Shown in pieces: positions 8,576 through 16,577 of a stretch of DNA of 64,000 nt. Location of the stretch: positions 1,302,001 through 1,366,000 of the forward strand of contig CAVUDO010000002.1 in the NCBI GenBank assembly GCA_963740255.1, in the 5' to 3' direction. The notes under the pieces were generated by a model, which had not been told where the DNA came from, did no database searches, and saw nothing but the letters and a program-made list of their open reading frames with translations. Each line of letters begins with the position of its first letter. The stretch's first letter is position 1. Source of the DNA: CAVUDO01 sp963740255 (lineage in GTDB: Bacteria; Actinomycetota; Actinomycetes; Mycobacteriales; Cryptosporangiaceae). Both the position numbers and the translations under genes were made by a program.

Positions 8576-9268
8576 TCAACGGATCTCCTGCCAGAACGCG
8601 TCGGCCGCGGCCTGGTCGGTGCCGGCGAAGTGGATCTCGCCGGAGACCGGCTCGTCGGTGAGTTCCCAGTACAGGTAGCGCGTCTTGTCGCGCTTGCGGT
8701 GGCCGGCGACGAACGTGCCCCGGGGAGTTCCCGCGCTGTCGGACCAGGGACCCTGCCCGTCCACGGTGTGCGTACCGCCCAGGAAGCCCTTCACGACCGA
8801 CGTCTTGTAGACGTTGCGGTCCTCGAGCGTCTGGTGGCGGGCATAGACCACGTCGCTCCCGTCCGGGTACCGGCAGAGCATCGTCTCGGTGGTGGTGTTC
8901 CCCGGCACCGAGACGCCGCTCTCCAGGATCGGCCGGCACCGGGTGGCCCTGGTGGCGCCGGCGCGCGCGAACTCCCTGAGCGTCGGATCCTGGATGAGCT
9001 CCAAGGCCCGGTCAGCCGGTGGGGCGGTGGCCGTGGCGGTCGGGCTCGGCGTCGGGAACGGCGCGGCCGTGAGCGCCACCACGCCGCCGCCCCCCACGCA
9101 CAGTGCCAGCACCAGCACGGCCGTCACCACACCGACGATCAGCCCGGCGCGCCGGTCCGGGGTCGCGGCGGGCTGGTCAGGGCTCGGCTGGACCAGCCGG
9201 CGCGACCGGGACGACGGACGGTCGCCGACCGCGGACGCGGAGAAGAGGCCGTCCGGATCGGCGGTCAA
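8576..9268 (-). CDS. membrane-anchored extracytoplasmic protein, paralogue A
   Basis: About 230 residues: a charged, Pro-rich N-terminus, one transmembrane helix (GLIVGVVTAVLVLALCVGGG, about residues 43-62), a Pro/Thr/Ala linker and an outside domain of about 150 residues with two Cys. It is a diverged copy of the next protein upstream; both share LREFARAGATRA / LKEFARVGGNKA, a YLYWELTDEPVSGEI / FLYWDLTDQPVSAEI segment and a C-terminal FW. The start is inferred: TTG at 9268 overlaps the TGA of the preceding gene (TTGA), giving a 4-nt coupling. No known domain was recognised. Confidence 0.7.
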   Translation of the reverse strand: MTADPDGLFSASAVGDRPSSRSRRLVQPSPDQPAATPDRRAGLIVGVVTAVLVLALCVGGGGVVALTAAPFPTPSPTATATAPPADRALELIQDPTLREFARAGATRATRCRPILESGVSVPGNTTTETMLCRYPDGSDVVYARHQTLEDRNVYKTSVVKGFLGGTHTVDGQGPWSDSAGTPRGTFVAGHRKRDKTRYLYWELTDEPVSGEIHFAGTDQAAADAFWQEIR

Positions 9269-10116
9269 TGGTGCTCGTTCCAGAACGTCTCGGTCGCCGC
9301 CCGGTCGGTGGAGTCGGTGAAGATCTCCGCGGAGACCGGCTGGTCGGTGAGGTCCCAGTAGAGGAACCGGGCCTTGTCCTTGACGTGGTAGCCGGTGATG
9401 AGCGCGCCCTGGCGTTCGCCCGCGGCGTTGGACCACGAGCTGTCGCTGTCGACGACCAGCGTGTCGCCCTTGAACCCGCTCCGGGCCGACCGGGAGTAGG
9501 AGTCGCGCTCGGACAGCGAGTCGTAGCGGATGTAGAGCACCGAGTCGCCGCCGGCGAACGAGCAGATCTTCGCCTCCCTCGCGCCCTTGATCGTCGTGGT
9601 CGGCGTCGTGCAGGTGCGGGCCTTGTTGCCTCCGACCCTGGCGAACTCCTTCAGCTCCTGGTCGGTGAACGCGGCCAGCGCGGGACTGTCCGAAGGAGAG
9701 ACGCTCGGGCTCGGCGACTCGCTGGCCAACGCCGAGCCCGACGGGCTGGCCGAGGGGTCGGCGTTGATCGCGAGGACACCGAACGTCCCGCCGGCGATGC
9801 AGAGCAGCAGCACCAGTACGCCCGCGATGATGCCGACGATCAGGCCGGTGCGGCTCTTCGGCGGTGGCGGCTGGCCGTAGGCAGGTTGGCCGTATTCGGC
9901 GCCGTACCCGGCTTGCTGGCCGTACCCCGGCTGCTGCTGGCCGTGGCCCGGCTGGCCGTAGCCGGGCTGGCCGTAGCCGGGCTGCTGCTGGCCGTAGGGG
10001 TCCTGCCCGTACGACGGCGGGCCGTAGCCCGGCTGCCCGCCGTAGCCCGACCCGGACTGCTGCGGGGGCACCCCGCCCGGGTTCCATCCCTGCTGCGGAT
10101 CGGGTGGATAGGTCAC
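9265..10116 (-). CDS. membrane-anchored protein with PGYGQ-rich N-terminus, paralogue B
   Basis: The 283-residue protein begins with about 85 cytoplasmic residues made of Pro-Gly-Tyr-Gly-Gln repeats (PGYGQPGYGQPGHGQQQ type), a low-complexity sequence of the kind that can phase-separate. One transmembrane helix follows (GLIVGIIAGVLVLLLCIAGG, about 90-109), then a Ser/Pro linker and an outside domain with two Cys. It is the tandem paralogue of the downstream gene, which lacks the repeats. GTG at 10116 is preceded by GAGGAG and by a possible -10 box TACGCT at 10164-10169. Such N-termini are common in actinobacterial single-pass proteins; function is unknown. Confidence 0.85.
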   Translation of the reverse strand: MTYPPDPQQGWNPGGVPPQQSGSGYGGQPGYGPPSYGQDPYGQQQPGYGQPGYGQPGHGQQQPGYGQQAGYGAEYGQPAYGQPPPPKSRTGLIVGIIAGVLVLLLCIAGGTFGVLAINADPSASPSGSALASESPSPSVSPSDSPALAAFTDQELKEFARVGGNKARTCTTPTTTIKGAREAKICSFAGGDSVLYIRYDSLSERDSYSRSARSGFKGDTLVVDSDSSWSNAAGERQGALITGYHVKDKARFLYWDLTDQPVSAEIFTDSTDRAATETFWNEHH

Positions 10117-10255
10117 GCTCGTCTCCTCGGTCCCGCTGCCGGCTGGTGCGCACGGCCGACCTCAGCGTAGGGGGCCGGCGCGACAGGAATACCGGCAGCG
10201 CGCCGGCGCAGCGGGTTGGCAGTGACCTGCCGGGCAACCGAGCCATGGCCCGCCC

Positions 10256-11263
10256 TCATCGCGGCTTCACTCCGGTGACCAGCGCGTTGTAGAACAGGCC
10301 GGCCGGGATCACCCTGCTCCACACGTGCCGGTCCACGGCCGAGAGCGCCATCCACCCGCGGTAGGCGAACATCGCCCAGCGCCACCCCAGCCGCTCCGGC
10401 GGCACCGCGCACTCGAACGTGCGCACCGGCCAGCCCAGCCAGGACGCCGTCAACTCCTCGGTCCGCACCTCGACGTCCGCGGCGCCGGCGGCCCGGGCCA
10501 GCCGGGCCAGTTCGGCCGGGGGGAACGTGTGCAGGTCGACCACCGCCTCCAGCTCGGCGGCGCGGGACGAGTCGTCCAGCTCGGCCCGTGGCCGCCGCCA
10601 GCCCCGCAGGCCGGGCAGCCGGGTGACGTTGGTGGTCAGATGCCAGGTGAGCTGGGAGAGCCGGCGGGCCACCACGTCGCCGTAGCGGGTCGGCTCACCG
10701 GCGAAGACGAGCCGGCCGCCCGGCTTGAGCACCCGCAGGCACTCGGCCAACGCCAGCTCCACGTCCGGGATGTGGTGCAGGACGGCGTGGCCCACCACCA
10801 GGTCGAACGTGCCCTCGTCGTACGGGATCGACTCGGCGTCGGCCACCCGACCGTCCACGTCCAGCCCGAGCTTCGCCGCGTTGGCGACCGCGACCTCGAC
10901 CATGCCCGGACTGATGTCGGTCACTGACCCGCGCTCTGCCACGCCGGCCTGCATCAGGTTGAGCAGGAAGAAGCCGGTGCCGCAGCCCAGTTCCAGCGCC
11001 TGGCCGTACGGCCAGCCGTCCTCGCCGGCGATCGTGGTGAACCGGTCACGGGCGTAGCCGATGCAGCGCTCGTCGTAGGAGATCGACCACTTCGCGTCGT
11101 AGCTGGCGGCCTCCCAGTCGTGGTACAGAATGTTCGCCTGCTTGGGGTCGTGCCGGGCGGCCTCGACCTGCTCGCGGGTGGCGGCCGGCCGCCCGGCGCC
11201 GGGCTCGGCTGCCGGCTCGGCCACGGTCACGGCCAGGACCCCGGTGTCCGCCGGTTGCGCCAT
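10256..11263 (-). CDS. class I SAM-dependent methyltransferase, Rv3037c-like
   Basis: The 335-residue protein has a Rossmann methyltransferase fold: motif I LELGCGTGFFLLNL (about residues 91-104), the acidic DISPGM segment, DAESIPY and the post-II run FDLVVGHAVLHHIPDVELAL. HDPKQANILYHDWEAASYD, WSISYDERC and the C-terminal NALVTGVKPR match mycobacterial Rv3037c, a putative methyltransferase in the methylglucose lipopolysaccharide gene cluster. Its ATG lies 3 nt after the stop of the enoyl-CoA hydratase gene, so the two are cotranscribed, as Rv3039c and Rv3037c are near neighbours in mycobacteria. The methyl acceptor is not known from sequence; a sugar or glycolipid is the contextual guess. Confidence 0.88.
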   Translation of the reverse strand: MAQPADTGVLAVTVAEPAAEPGAGRPAATREQVEAARHDPKQANILYHDWEAASYDAKWSISYDERCIGYARDRFTTIAGEDGWPYGQALELGCGTGFFLLNLMQAGVAERGSVTDISPGMVEVAVANAAKLGLDVDGRVADAESIPYDEGTFDLVVGHAVLHHIPDVELALAECLRVLKPGGRLVFAGEPTRYGDVVARRLSQLTWHLTTNVTRLPGLRGWRRPRAELDDSSRAAELEAVVDLHTFPPAELARLARAAGAADVEVRTEELTASWLGWPVRTFECAVPPERLGWRWAMFAYRGWMALSAVDRHVWSRVIPAGLFYNALVTGVKPR

Positions 11264-11266
11264 CGG

Positions 11267-12046
11267 TCAGCGCCCGACGAACTCGGCCTTGCCCGGGCCG
11301 TTCGCGACGAAGGACTCCATGCCGATCCGCTGGTCCTCGGTGGCGAACAGCGCGGCGAACAGGTGGCTCTCCAGCCGCAACCCGGAGTCCAGGTCGCCGT
11401 CCAGCCCGCCGTCGATCGCGGCCTTGGCCGCCCGCAGGGCGTGCGCCGGACCCCGGGCCAGCCGGGCCGCCCACTCCACCGCCGCGGTGTACACGTCGTC
11501 CGGGGCCACCACGCGGTCCACCAGCCCGATCGCCAGCGCCTCGTCGGCCTCGACGAAGCGGCCGGAGTAGACGATGTCCTTGGCCCTGGCCGGTCCGACC
11601 AGCCGCGGCAGCCGCTGGGTGCCGCCCGCGCCCGGGATGATGCCGAGCAGGATCTCGGGCTGGCCGAGCTTGGCGTTGTCGCCGCAGACCCGGAAGTCGG
11701 CGGTCAGGGCCAGCTCGCAGCCGCCGCCCAGGGCGTAGCCGGTGACCGCGGCGACCACCGGCTTGGGAATCTGGGCCACCGCCGTGAACGAGCCGGAGAG
11801 CGGCCCCGCGTGGGCGGCCATCTCGGCGTAGCCCATGCCGGCCATCTCCTTGATGTCGGCACCGGCCGCGAACACCTTCGGCCCGCCGTAGAGCACCACC
11901 GCGCGCACGTCCTGGCGCGCCGAGGCCTCGGTGGCCGCCGCCCGCAGCTCCTGCTGCACCTGGGCGTTGAGCGCGTTCATCGGGGGCCGGTCCAGCCGGA
12001 TCGTGCCGATGCCGTCCTCGACCTCGAGCCGTACCAACTCGCCCAC
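11267..12046 (-). CDS. enoyl-CoA hydratase/isomerase family protein, EchA17-like
   Basis: A 259-residue crotonase-fold protein. The CoA/oxyanion-hole segments are FAAGADIKEMAGM near residue 66 and VTGYALGGGCELALTADFRV, with the second catalytic Glu in GQPEILLGIIPGAGGTQRLPRL. Both catalytic Glu positions of true hydratases are present, so hydration of 2-enoyl-CoA is likely. GTG at 12046 is chosen because GAGGGAG lies upstream and the conserved fold starts within ten residues. A TAGGGT -10 box on the minus strand at 12081-12086 is embedded in a 41-bp palindrome shared with the divergent flavoprotein gene. The methyltransferase follows at 3 nt. Confidence 0.9.
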   Translation of the reverse strand: MGELVRLEVEDGIGTIRLDRPPMNALNAQVQQELRAAATEASARQDVRAVVLYGGPKVFAAGADIKEMAGMGYAEMAAHAGPLSGSFTAVAQIPKPVVAAVTGYALGGGCELALTADFRVCGDNAKLGQPEILLGIIPGAGGTQRLPRLVGPARAKDIVYSGRFVEADEALAIGLVDRVVAPDDVYTAAVEWAARLARGPAHALRAAKAAIDGGLDGDLDSGLRLESHLFAALFATEDQRIGMESFVANGPGKAEFVGR

Positions 12047-12080
12047 GCGCAGCTCCCTCGCTCCACCCGACAGTGCCTGC

Positions 12081-12121
12081 ACCCTAGCCGCCGGGCCGGG
12101 CGCCCGGCCGGCGGCTAGGGT
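12081..12121. promoter_or_regulatory. 41-bp palindrome with outward-facing -10 boxes
   Basis: ACCCTAGCCGCCG at the left end is the exact reverse complement of the right end, and the 14-bp centre is itself self-complementary; only one G (12094) is unpaired. The ends read TAGGGT outward on each strand, giving one -10 box for the hydratase operon (12081-12086) and one for the flavoprotein (12116-12121). The promoters must share or overlap their upstream regions. Confidence 0.75.
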
Positions 12122-12148
12122 CAGTCCCCATGCCCACCCGCGGTGACG

Positions 12149-13546
12149 ATGCCCGGCGCTGATCTCGTCGTGCTGGGCGCGGGCCCGGCGGGGCTGGCCG
12201 CGGCCTGGCGGGCCGCCCGGGCCGGTCTGTCGGTGACCGTGCTCGACCGGGCCGACGCCGTGGGCGGGATGGCCGGGAGTTTCACGGTGGCCGGCGTCCG
12301 GGTCGACCACGGCAGCCACCGCCTGCACCCGGCCACGCCTCCGGAGGTGCTGGCCGACCTGCGGCAGCTCCTCGGGGACGATCTACAGCAACGTCCGCGC
12401 AACGGGCGGCTCCGGATCGCCGGCGGCTGGGCCGGCTTCCCGCTGCGGATCGGCGAGCTGGCCCGGGTGATGCCGCCGGCCATGCTGGCCCGGGTGGCGC
12501 TGGACGTGCTGGCGGCCCCGGTGCGGCGGGGCAACCAGCCCACCTACGCCGGTGCGCTGCGGCGGAGCCTCGGCCCGACCCTGTACGACGCGTTCTACGC
12601 GCCGTACGCCCGCAAGCTCTGGGGCCTGGACGGCGAGCAGATCGACGCCGAGCAGGCCCGGCGGCGGGTGGCGGCCGACACGCCGCTGAAGATCGCCCGC
12701 CGGATCCTCCGCCGCGGCGGCAACGGCCAGGGGCGCGTCTTCCTCTACCCCCGGCGGGGGTTCGGGCAGATCACCGAGGCACTGGCCGAGGCGGCCACAG
12801 CCGCCGGCGCGGAGATCCGGCTCGGTGCCGACGTGCTCCGGCTCGCCGCCGGCCCGGACGCGGTCACGGTCGGCACCGCGGACGGCGAGGTGACCGCCGC
12901 GCACGCCTTCGCCACCCTGCCGCTGCCGGTGCTGGGCCGGATCACCCGCCCGGCTCCGGACGCCGGTGTGCTCGCGGACGCCGGACGGCTGCGGTTCCGG
13001 GCGATGGCGCTCGTCTACGTGGTGCACGAGGGCGGCCGGTGGACGGGGTACGACGCGCACTACCTGCCCGACCCCGCCACCCCCGTCACCCGGATCTCGG
13101 AGCCGGCCAACTACCGCGACTCGGCCGACGACCCGGCCGGGCACACCGTGCTCTGCGCCGAGGTTCCGTGCGAGGTCGGGGACGCGACCTGGACGGCGTC
13201 CGACGACGACCTCGGCGCGACCGTCGCCGACACTGTCGCGCGGCTCGGCCTGCCGCCGCTCCGGCCCGGCGGGGTCCAGGTGAAGCGGCTCCCCCACGTC
13301 TACCCCGTTTACGCCCGCGGCTACGCCGACCACCTTCGCGGCCTGGACGCCTGGGCGTCGGCGTTGCCGCGGGTCACGGCGTTCGGCCGGCTGGGCCTGT
13401 TCGTCCACGACAACACCCACCACGCGATCGTGATGGCCAACGACGCCGTCGACGCACTGGGGCGCGGCGCCACGGCCGGCCAGCGTGACCAGCCGGCGTG
13501 GACCGCCGCCCGCCAGCGCTTCACCCACCACGTCGTGGAGGACTGA
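12149..13546 (+). CDS. FAD-dependent amine oxidase/protoporphyrinogen oxidase-like oxidoreductase
   Basis: About 465 residues. The N-terminal dinucleotide motif VVLGAGPAGLAAAWRAARAG and the GG-doublet motif DAVGGMAGSF followed by DHGSHRLHP place it in the flavin amine oxidase superfamily. The central WGLDGEQI and FLYPRRGFGQITEAL segments match the protoporphyrinogen-oxidase-like or UDP-galactopyranose-mutase-like oxidoreductases found in glycan clusters. The C-terminus has the final FAD-contact region (FGRLGLFVHDNTHHAI). The substrate is not evident. GTG at 12143 or ATG at 12149 could start it; neither has a good ribosome binding site. ATG 12130, which lies 8 nt after the TAGGGT box, opens a 10-codon ORF in another frame. 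Confidence 0.82.
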   Translation: MPGADLVVLGAGPAGLAAAWRAARAGLSVTVLDRADAVGGMAGSFTVAGVRVDHGSHRLHPATPPEVLADLRQLLGDDLQQRPRNGRLRIAGGWAGFPLRIGELARVMPPAMLARVALDVLAAPVRRGNQPTYAGALRRSLGPTLYDAFYAPYARKLWGLDGEQIDAEQARRRVAADTPLKIARRILRRGGNGQGRVFLYPRRGFGQITEALAEAATAAGAEIRLGADVLRLAAGPDAVTVGTADGEVTAAHAFATLPLPVLGRITRPAPDAGVLADAGRLRFRAMALVYVVHEGGRWTGYDAHYLPDPATPVTRISEPANYRDSADDPAGHTVLCAEVPCEVGDATWTASDDDLGATVADTVARLGLPPLRPGGVQVKRLPHVYPVYARGYADHLRGLDAWASALPRVTAFGRLGLFVHDNTHHAIVMANDAVDALGRGATAGQRDQPAWTAARQRFTHHVVED

Positions 13547-13807
13547 CCCGCCGACCCCGCTCAGAACGCATGGCGGCGCCGGCGTCGTCGTGCACAGACC
13601 TCTGTCGGACGCCAGCACCGCTCCGCGCCGGCGCGGCTAGGCTCTGCTCCGGCCGATCACCGGAATCGGGCGCCGGGAGTCCCGTCCTGGGCCAACGGGC
13701 GTTCCGACGTCTGACGATGCGTACTGTGAAGGCGCGCGCGACCTCTCGGCCGGTCGGCTCGGGTCCACAGCCGGCCTGCCACGTTCCACCCGCATGCCTG
13801 ATGGCGA
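13547..13807. other. intergenic region between convergent genes, no gene seen
   Basis: About 260 bp separate the ends of the flavoprotein and the flippase-GT2 gene. Short open frames here lack start context and family resemblance. One TAGGCT hexamer at about 13639 could be a -10 box for an unannotated transcript, but nothing supports it further. No clear terminator was found. Confidence 0.4.
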
Positions 13808-15514
13808 TCAGCGGTCGGCGTTCAGTTCGCGGTGGACGGCCGGGACGACCTTGCGGAGGTAGCGGCCCAGCGTGACGAACGAGGTACCGGTCTCGCGGAA
13901 GGCGTACCGGATCGGCACCTCGGTGTAGTCGAACCCCTTGGCGAGCAGGTCGAGGGTGAGCACCTGCGCGTAGTTGTAGTCGTGGATCACCTCGGCGCTG
14001 GCGGCAGCGTCGGCGGAGAACGCGCGGTAGCCGCTCTGGCCGTCGGTGAGGTCGCGGCGGCGGGTCAGCCAGCGCACCCAGGCCGTGAGCACGAGGTTGC
14101 CCAGCCTGCGGTGGGCCATCATCCGCTGGATGTCGCCGCGGAACCGGGAGCCGACCACGTAGTCGGCCTCCCCGGCGAGGATCGGGGCGGTGAGCCGCTC
14201 GACGTCCTCGGGGAAGTACTCGCCGTCGGCGTCCAGGTACACCACCGCGGCCGGCCCGAGGGCCACCGCCTCGGCCAACCCCCGGCGGACGGCCGCCCCC
14301 AGGCCGAGGTTCCGGGGCTGACGGACGACCACGGCGCCGGCCTCGGCCGCACGCGCCGCCGAGGCGTCCGTGGAGCCGTCGTCCACCACGATCGTCACCA
14401 GGTCCCGACCCGCCACCTGCCGCGGCAGCCGACGGACCACCTCACCGACCACCGCCTCCTCGTCGTACGCGGGGATGAACGCCACCACCGGCGCGTCGCC
14501 CGGCACCGGCGTCCGGGGTGGACGGTCCGGGAGTGCCCGGGGCAGCCGCAGCCAGCCCCAGTACGACGGGCCGGGAACCAGCAGCGCCACACCACCGACC
14601 ACCAGCGCGTACACCGTCTTCACCGCATGCGTGCCGAGCGCGATCGCGAAGGCCGGGCCGGCCGGCATCCCGAGCGCGACCAGCGCCGCGGTGGCCGCGG
14701 CCTCGTACGAGCCGAATCCCCCCGGCGTCACCGCCACCACCTGGGCCGCGATCGTCACCGCCGTCACCGCGACCGCCTGGTACGGCGTGATCGGGTGTCC
14801 GGCGGCGGCGGCGATCTCCCACACCACGGCCGACTCCAGCCCCCACGCGGCCAGCGCGGCCAGCGCCGCCCGCACGCCCGGCAGCCGGAGCTCCGCACCT
14901 GACCGCCGCAGCCACACCGACCACGCCACTCCCGCTCCGCACACCACCACCAGCCCCGCGACACCGGCCCAGACCCACGGCCGGGCCGATCCGCCGACCA
15001 GCCCGCCGACCAGCCCCGGTGCGGCGGCCAGTGCCAGCGCCAGCACCGCGAGCAGGTCCGCGGCGCGCAACGTGACGGCGGACGCGAGCACGGGCTGCGC
15101 CGGGAGGGGCGTGCGGCGCAGCACACTCGTCACCCGGAGCGCCTCGCCCAGCCGGACCGGCAGCACGTGGTTGCCGAGCAGGCTCACGTGGAGCGCCGCC
15201 CACGCCTGCCCGGGCGCGAGCTCCGGGAGCACCGCCCGCCACGACCAGGCCCGGAGCCAGAACGCCAGCGCGTAGGCCGCCAGCGCGGCCGCCAGCCCGG
15301 CCGGTGCCCCCAGCACCGCGCCGGCGGTCGCGGCCAGCACTCCTCCGTCGACCACCTGCCACAGGTAGGCAACAGCCGCCGCCAACGCGACCGCTCCCAG
15401 CAGCGGACGGGCCACCTTGACCACGCGCCGCACGACGGCCGGCGTCGGTCCGGGGCCGCCGGTAGCGGTAGTCGCACGGCGACGCTGAGCGACTTTTCTG
15501 ACCTTCGTGGACAT
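13808..15514 (-). CDS. fusion of UPF0104/AglD-like flippase domain and GT2 polyprenyl-phosphate glycosyltransferase
   Basis: The 568-residue protein has two parts. Residues about 35-330 form seven to eight membrane helices of the lysylphosphatidylglycerol synthase TM/UPF0104 type, with the conserved LPVRLGEALRV and TPGGFGSYEAA motifs. Residues about 343-565 are a GT2 domain of the dolichyl-phosphate mannose synthase class: VVAFIPAYDEE, VDDGSTD, YLDADGEY (DxD-like) and SRFRGD, ending in YTEVPIRYAFRETG. It probably makes and perhaps flips a polyprenyl-phosphate sugar donor for extracytoplasmic glycosylation, which the divergent GT-C-like protein at 16574 could use. The fusion order (membrane part first) is less common than separate genes. 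A candidate iron box lies 32 nt upstream. Confidence 0.85.
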   Translation of the reverse strand: MSTKVRKVAQRRRATTATGGPGPTPAVVRRVVKVARPLLGAVALAAAVAYLWQVVDGGVLAATAGAVLGAPAGLAAALAAYALAFWLRAWSWRAVLPELAPGQAWAALHVSLLGNHVLPVRLGEALRVTSVLRRTPLPAQPVLASAVTLRAADLLAVLALALAAAPGLVGGLVGGSARPWVWAGVAGLVVVCGAGVAWSVWLRRSGAELRLPGVRAALAALAAWGLESAVVWEIAAAAGHPITPYQAVAVTAVTIAAQVVAVTPGGFGSYEAAATAALVALGMPAGPAFAIALGTHAVKTVYALVVGGVALLVPGPSYWGWLRLPRALPDRPPRTPVPGDAPVVAFIPAYDEEAVVGEVVRRLPRQVAGRDLVTIVVDDGSTDASAARAAEAGAVVVRQPRNLGLGAAVRRGLAEAVALGPAAVVYLDADGEYFPEDVERLTAPILAGEADYVVGSRFRGDIQRMMAHRRLGNLVLTAWVRWLTRRRDLTDGQSGYRAFSADAAASAEVIHDYNYAQVLTLDLLAKGFDYTEVPIRYAFRETGTSFVTLGRYLRKVVPAVHRELNADR

Positions 15515-15545
15515 ACCTTCCTTCCGCTGGACGGGCCCGGCGAAG

Positions 15546-15564
15546 TGAGGTTAGCCTTACCAAC
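15546..15564. promoter_or_regulatory. candidate IdeR/DmdR iron box
   Basis: TGAGGTTAGCCTTACCAAC matches the known DtxR/IdeR consensus TTAGGTTAGSCTAACCTAA at 15 of 19 positions, including the core GGTTAG-C-CT and ACC. It lies between divergent genes, 32 nt before the flippase-GT2 start and 66 nt before the epimerase start. The rightward gene series ends in a complete Fe(III) ABC transporter, which makes iron control plausible. Confidence 0.55.
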
Positions 15565-15629
15565 GTTTCGCCGTCAGCGATCCCGCGGCAAGAGCTCCGG
15601 TCCGGCACATGCGCACAGGGGGGTGGGGC

Positions 15630-16577
15630 ATGACCTCGATCGTGACCGGTTCCGCTGGATTCGTCGGCCGCACCCTGGTGAGCATCCTGCTCGACGCCGG
15701 CGAGCCGGTGGTCGGGATCGACCGCGCACCGCAGCTCCCACAACAGGGCCTGACCACGCTCGCGGCCGACCTCCTCGACCGCGACGACGCCGTCCTCGAC
15801 GCGCTGGCCTCCGGCGGCCGGGTCTTCCATCTGGCCGGATGCCCCGGGGTCCGGGACACCCGGGCCGACGTCCGGGCCCGGCGTCAACGCGACAACGTCC
15901 TGGCCACCGCGGCGGTGCTGTCCACGGTGCCGGCCGCCACGCCGCTCGTCGTCACGTCGTCGTCGTCGGTGTACGGCGGAGCGCGGCACGGCCGGCCCAG
16001 CGCCGAGACCGACCGCGTGCGGCCTCGCGGCGGCTACGCGGCGAGCAAGGCGGCGGCCGAGACCCTCTGCCGGTCCCGGCTCGACCTCGGCGGGCAGCTC
16101 GTGGTCGCCCGCCTGTTCACCGTGGCCGGTGAGGGCCAGCGGCCCGACATGGCGTTGTCGCAGTGGATCGAGGCCGCGCGGGCCGGGCGGCCGCTGCGCC
16201 TGCTCGGCTCCCCCGCGCGTACCCGGGACGTGACCGACGTCCGGCAGGCCGCACGGGCGCTCGTCGGCCTCACCGAGCGCGGTGCGCGCGGCCTGGTGAA
16301 CGTGGGGACCGGCGTCGGCCACACGCTCGGGGCGATGGTCCAGGCTGTCGCCGCCGCCCTCGACACCGACGTCCGGACGTACCTCGCCCCGGCCGACCGG
16401 GTGGAGGTCGCCGACACCCTCGCCGACACGCGCACGCTGCGCACCTGGCTCGGCTGGACACCCCAGACCGACCTCCCGACGCTGGTCGCCCGCCAGGTCG
16501 CCGCGGGCGCGACCTTCCCGGCGCCCGACCCGCTGGCCGTCGCGCCGACCGGTCCGGCGCTGTTGGCAGGCAGATGA
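15630..16577 (+). CDS. NAD-dependent epimerase/dehydratase (extended SDR)
   Basis: A 315-residue extended SDR. The Rossmann motif TGSAGFVG starts at residue 5, SSSSVYGG and the catalytic YAASKAAAE (Tyr-x3-Lys) follow, and the C-terminal substrate domain includes RDVTDVRQAARALV and a final LGWTP. These are features of nucleotide-sugar 4-epimerases and reductases. The ATG at 15630 is preceded by a long purine-rich stretch AGGGGGGTGGGG; ATG 15609 is a less likely start. The stop overlaps the next start (ATGA), so it is coupled to the GT-C-like membrane protein. The substrate is unknown, but its neighbours suggest it prepares a sugar donor for a lipid-linked glycan. Confidence 0.87.
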   Translation: MTSIVTGSAGFVGRTLVSILLDAGEPVVGIDRAPQLPQQGLTTLAADLLDRDDAVLDALASGGRVFHLAGCPGVRDTRADVRARRQRDNVLATAAVLSTVPAATPLVVTSSSSVYGGARHGRPSAETDRVRPRGGYAASKAAAETLCRSRLDLGGQLVVARLFTVAGEGQRPDMALSQWIEAARAGRPLRLLGSPARTRDVTDVRQAARALVGLTERGARGLVNVGTGVGHTLGAMVQAVAAALDTDVRTYLAPADRVEVADTLADTRTLRTWLGWTPQTDLPTLVARQVAAGATFPAPDPLAVAPTGPALLAGR

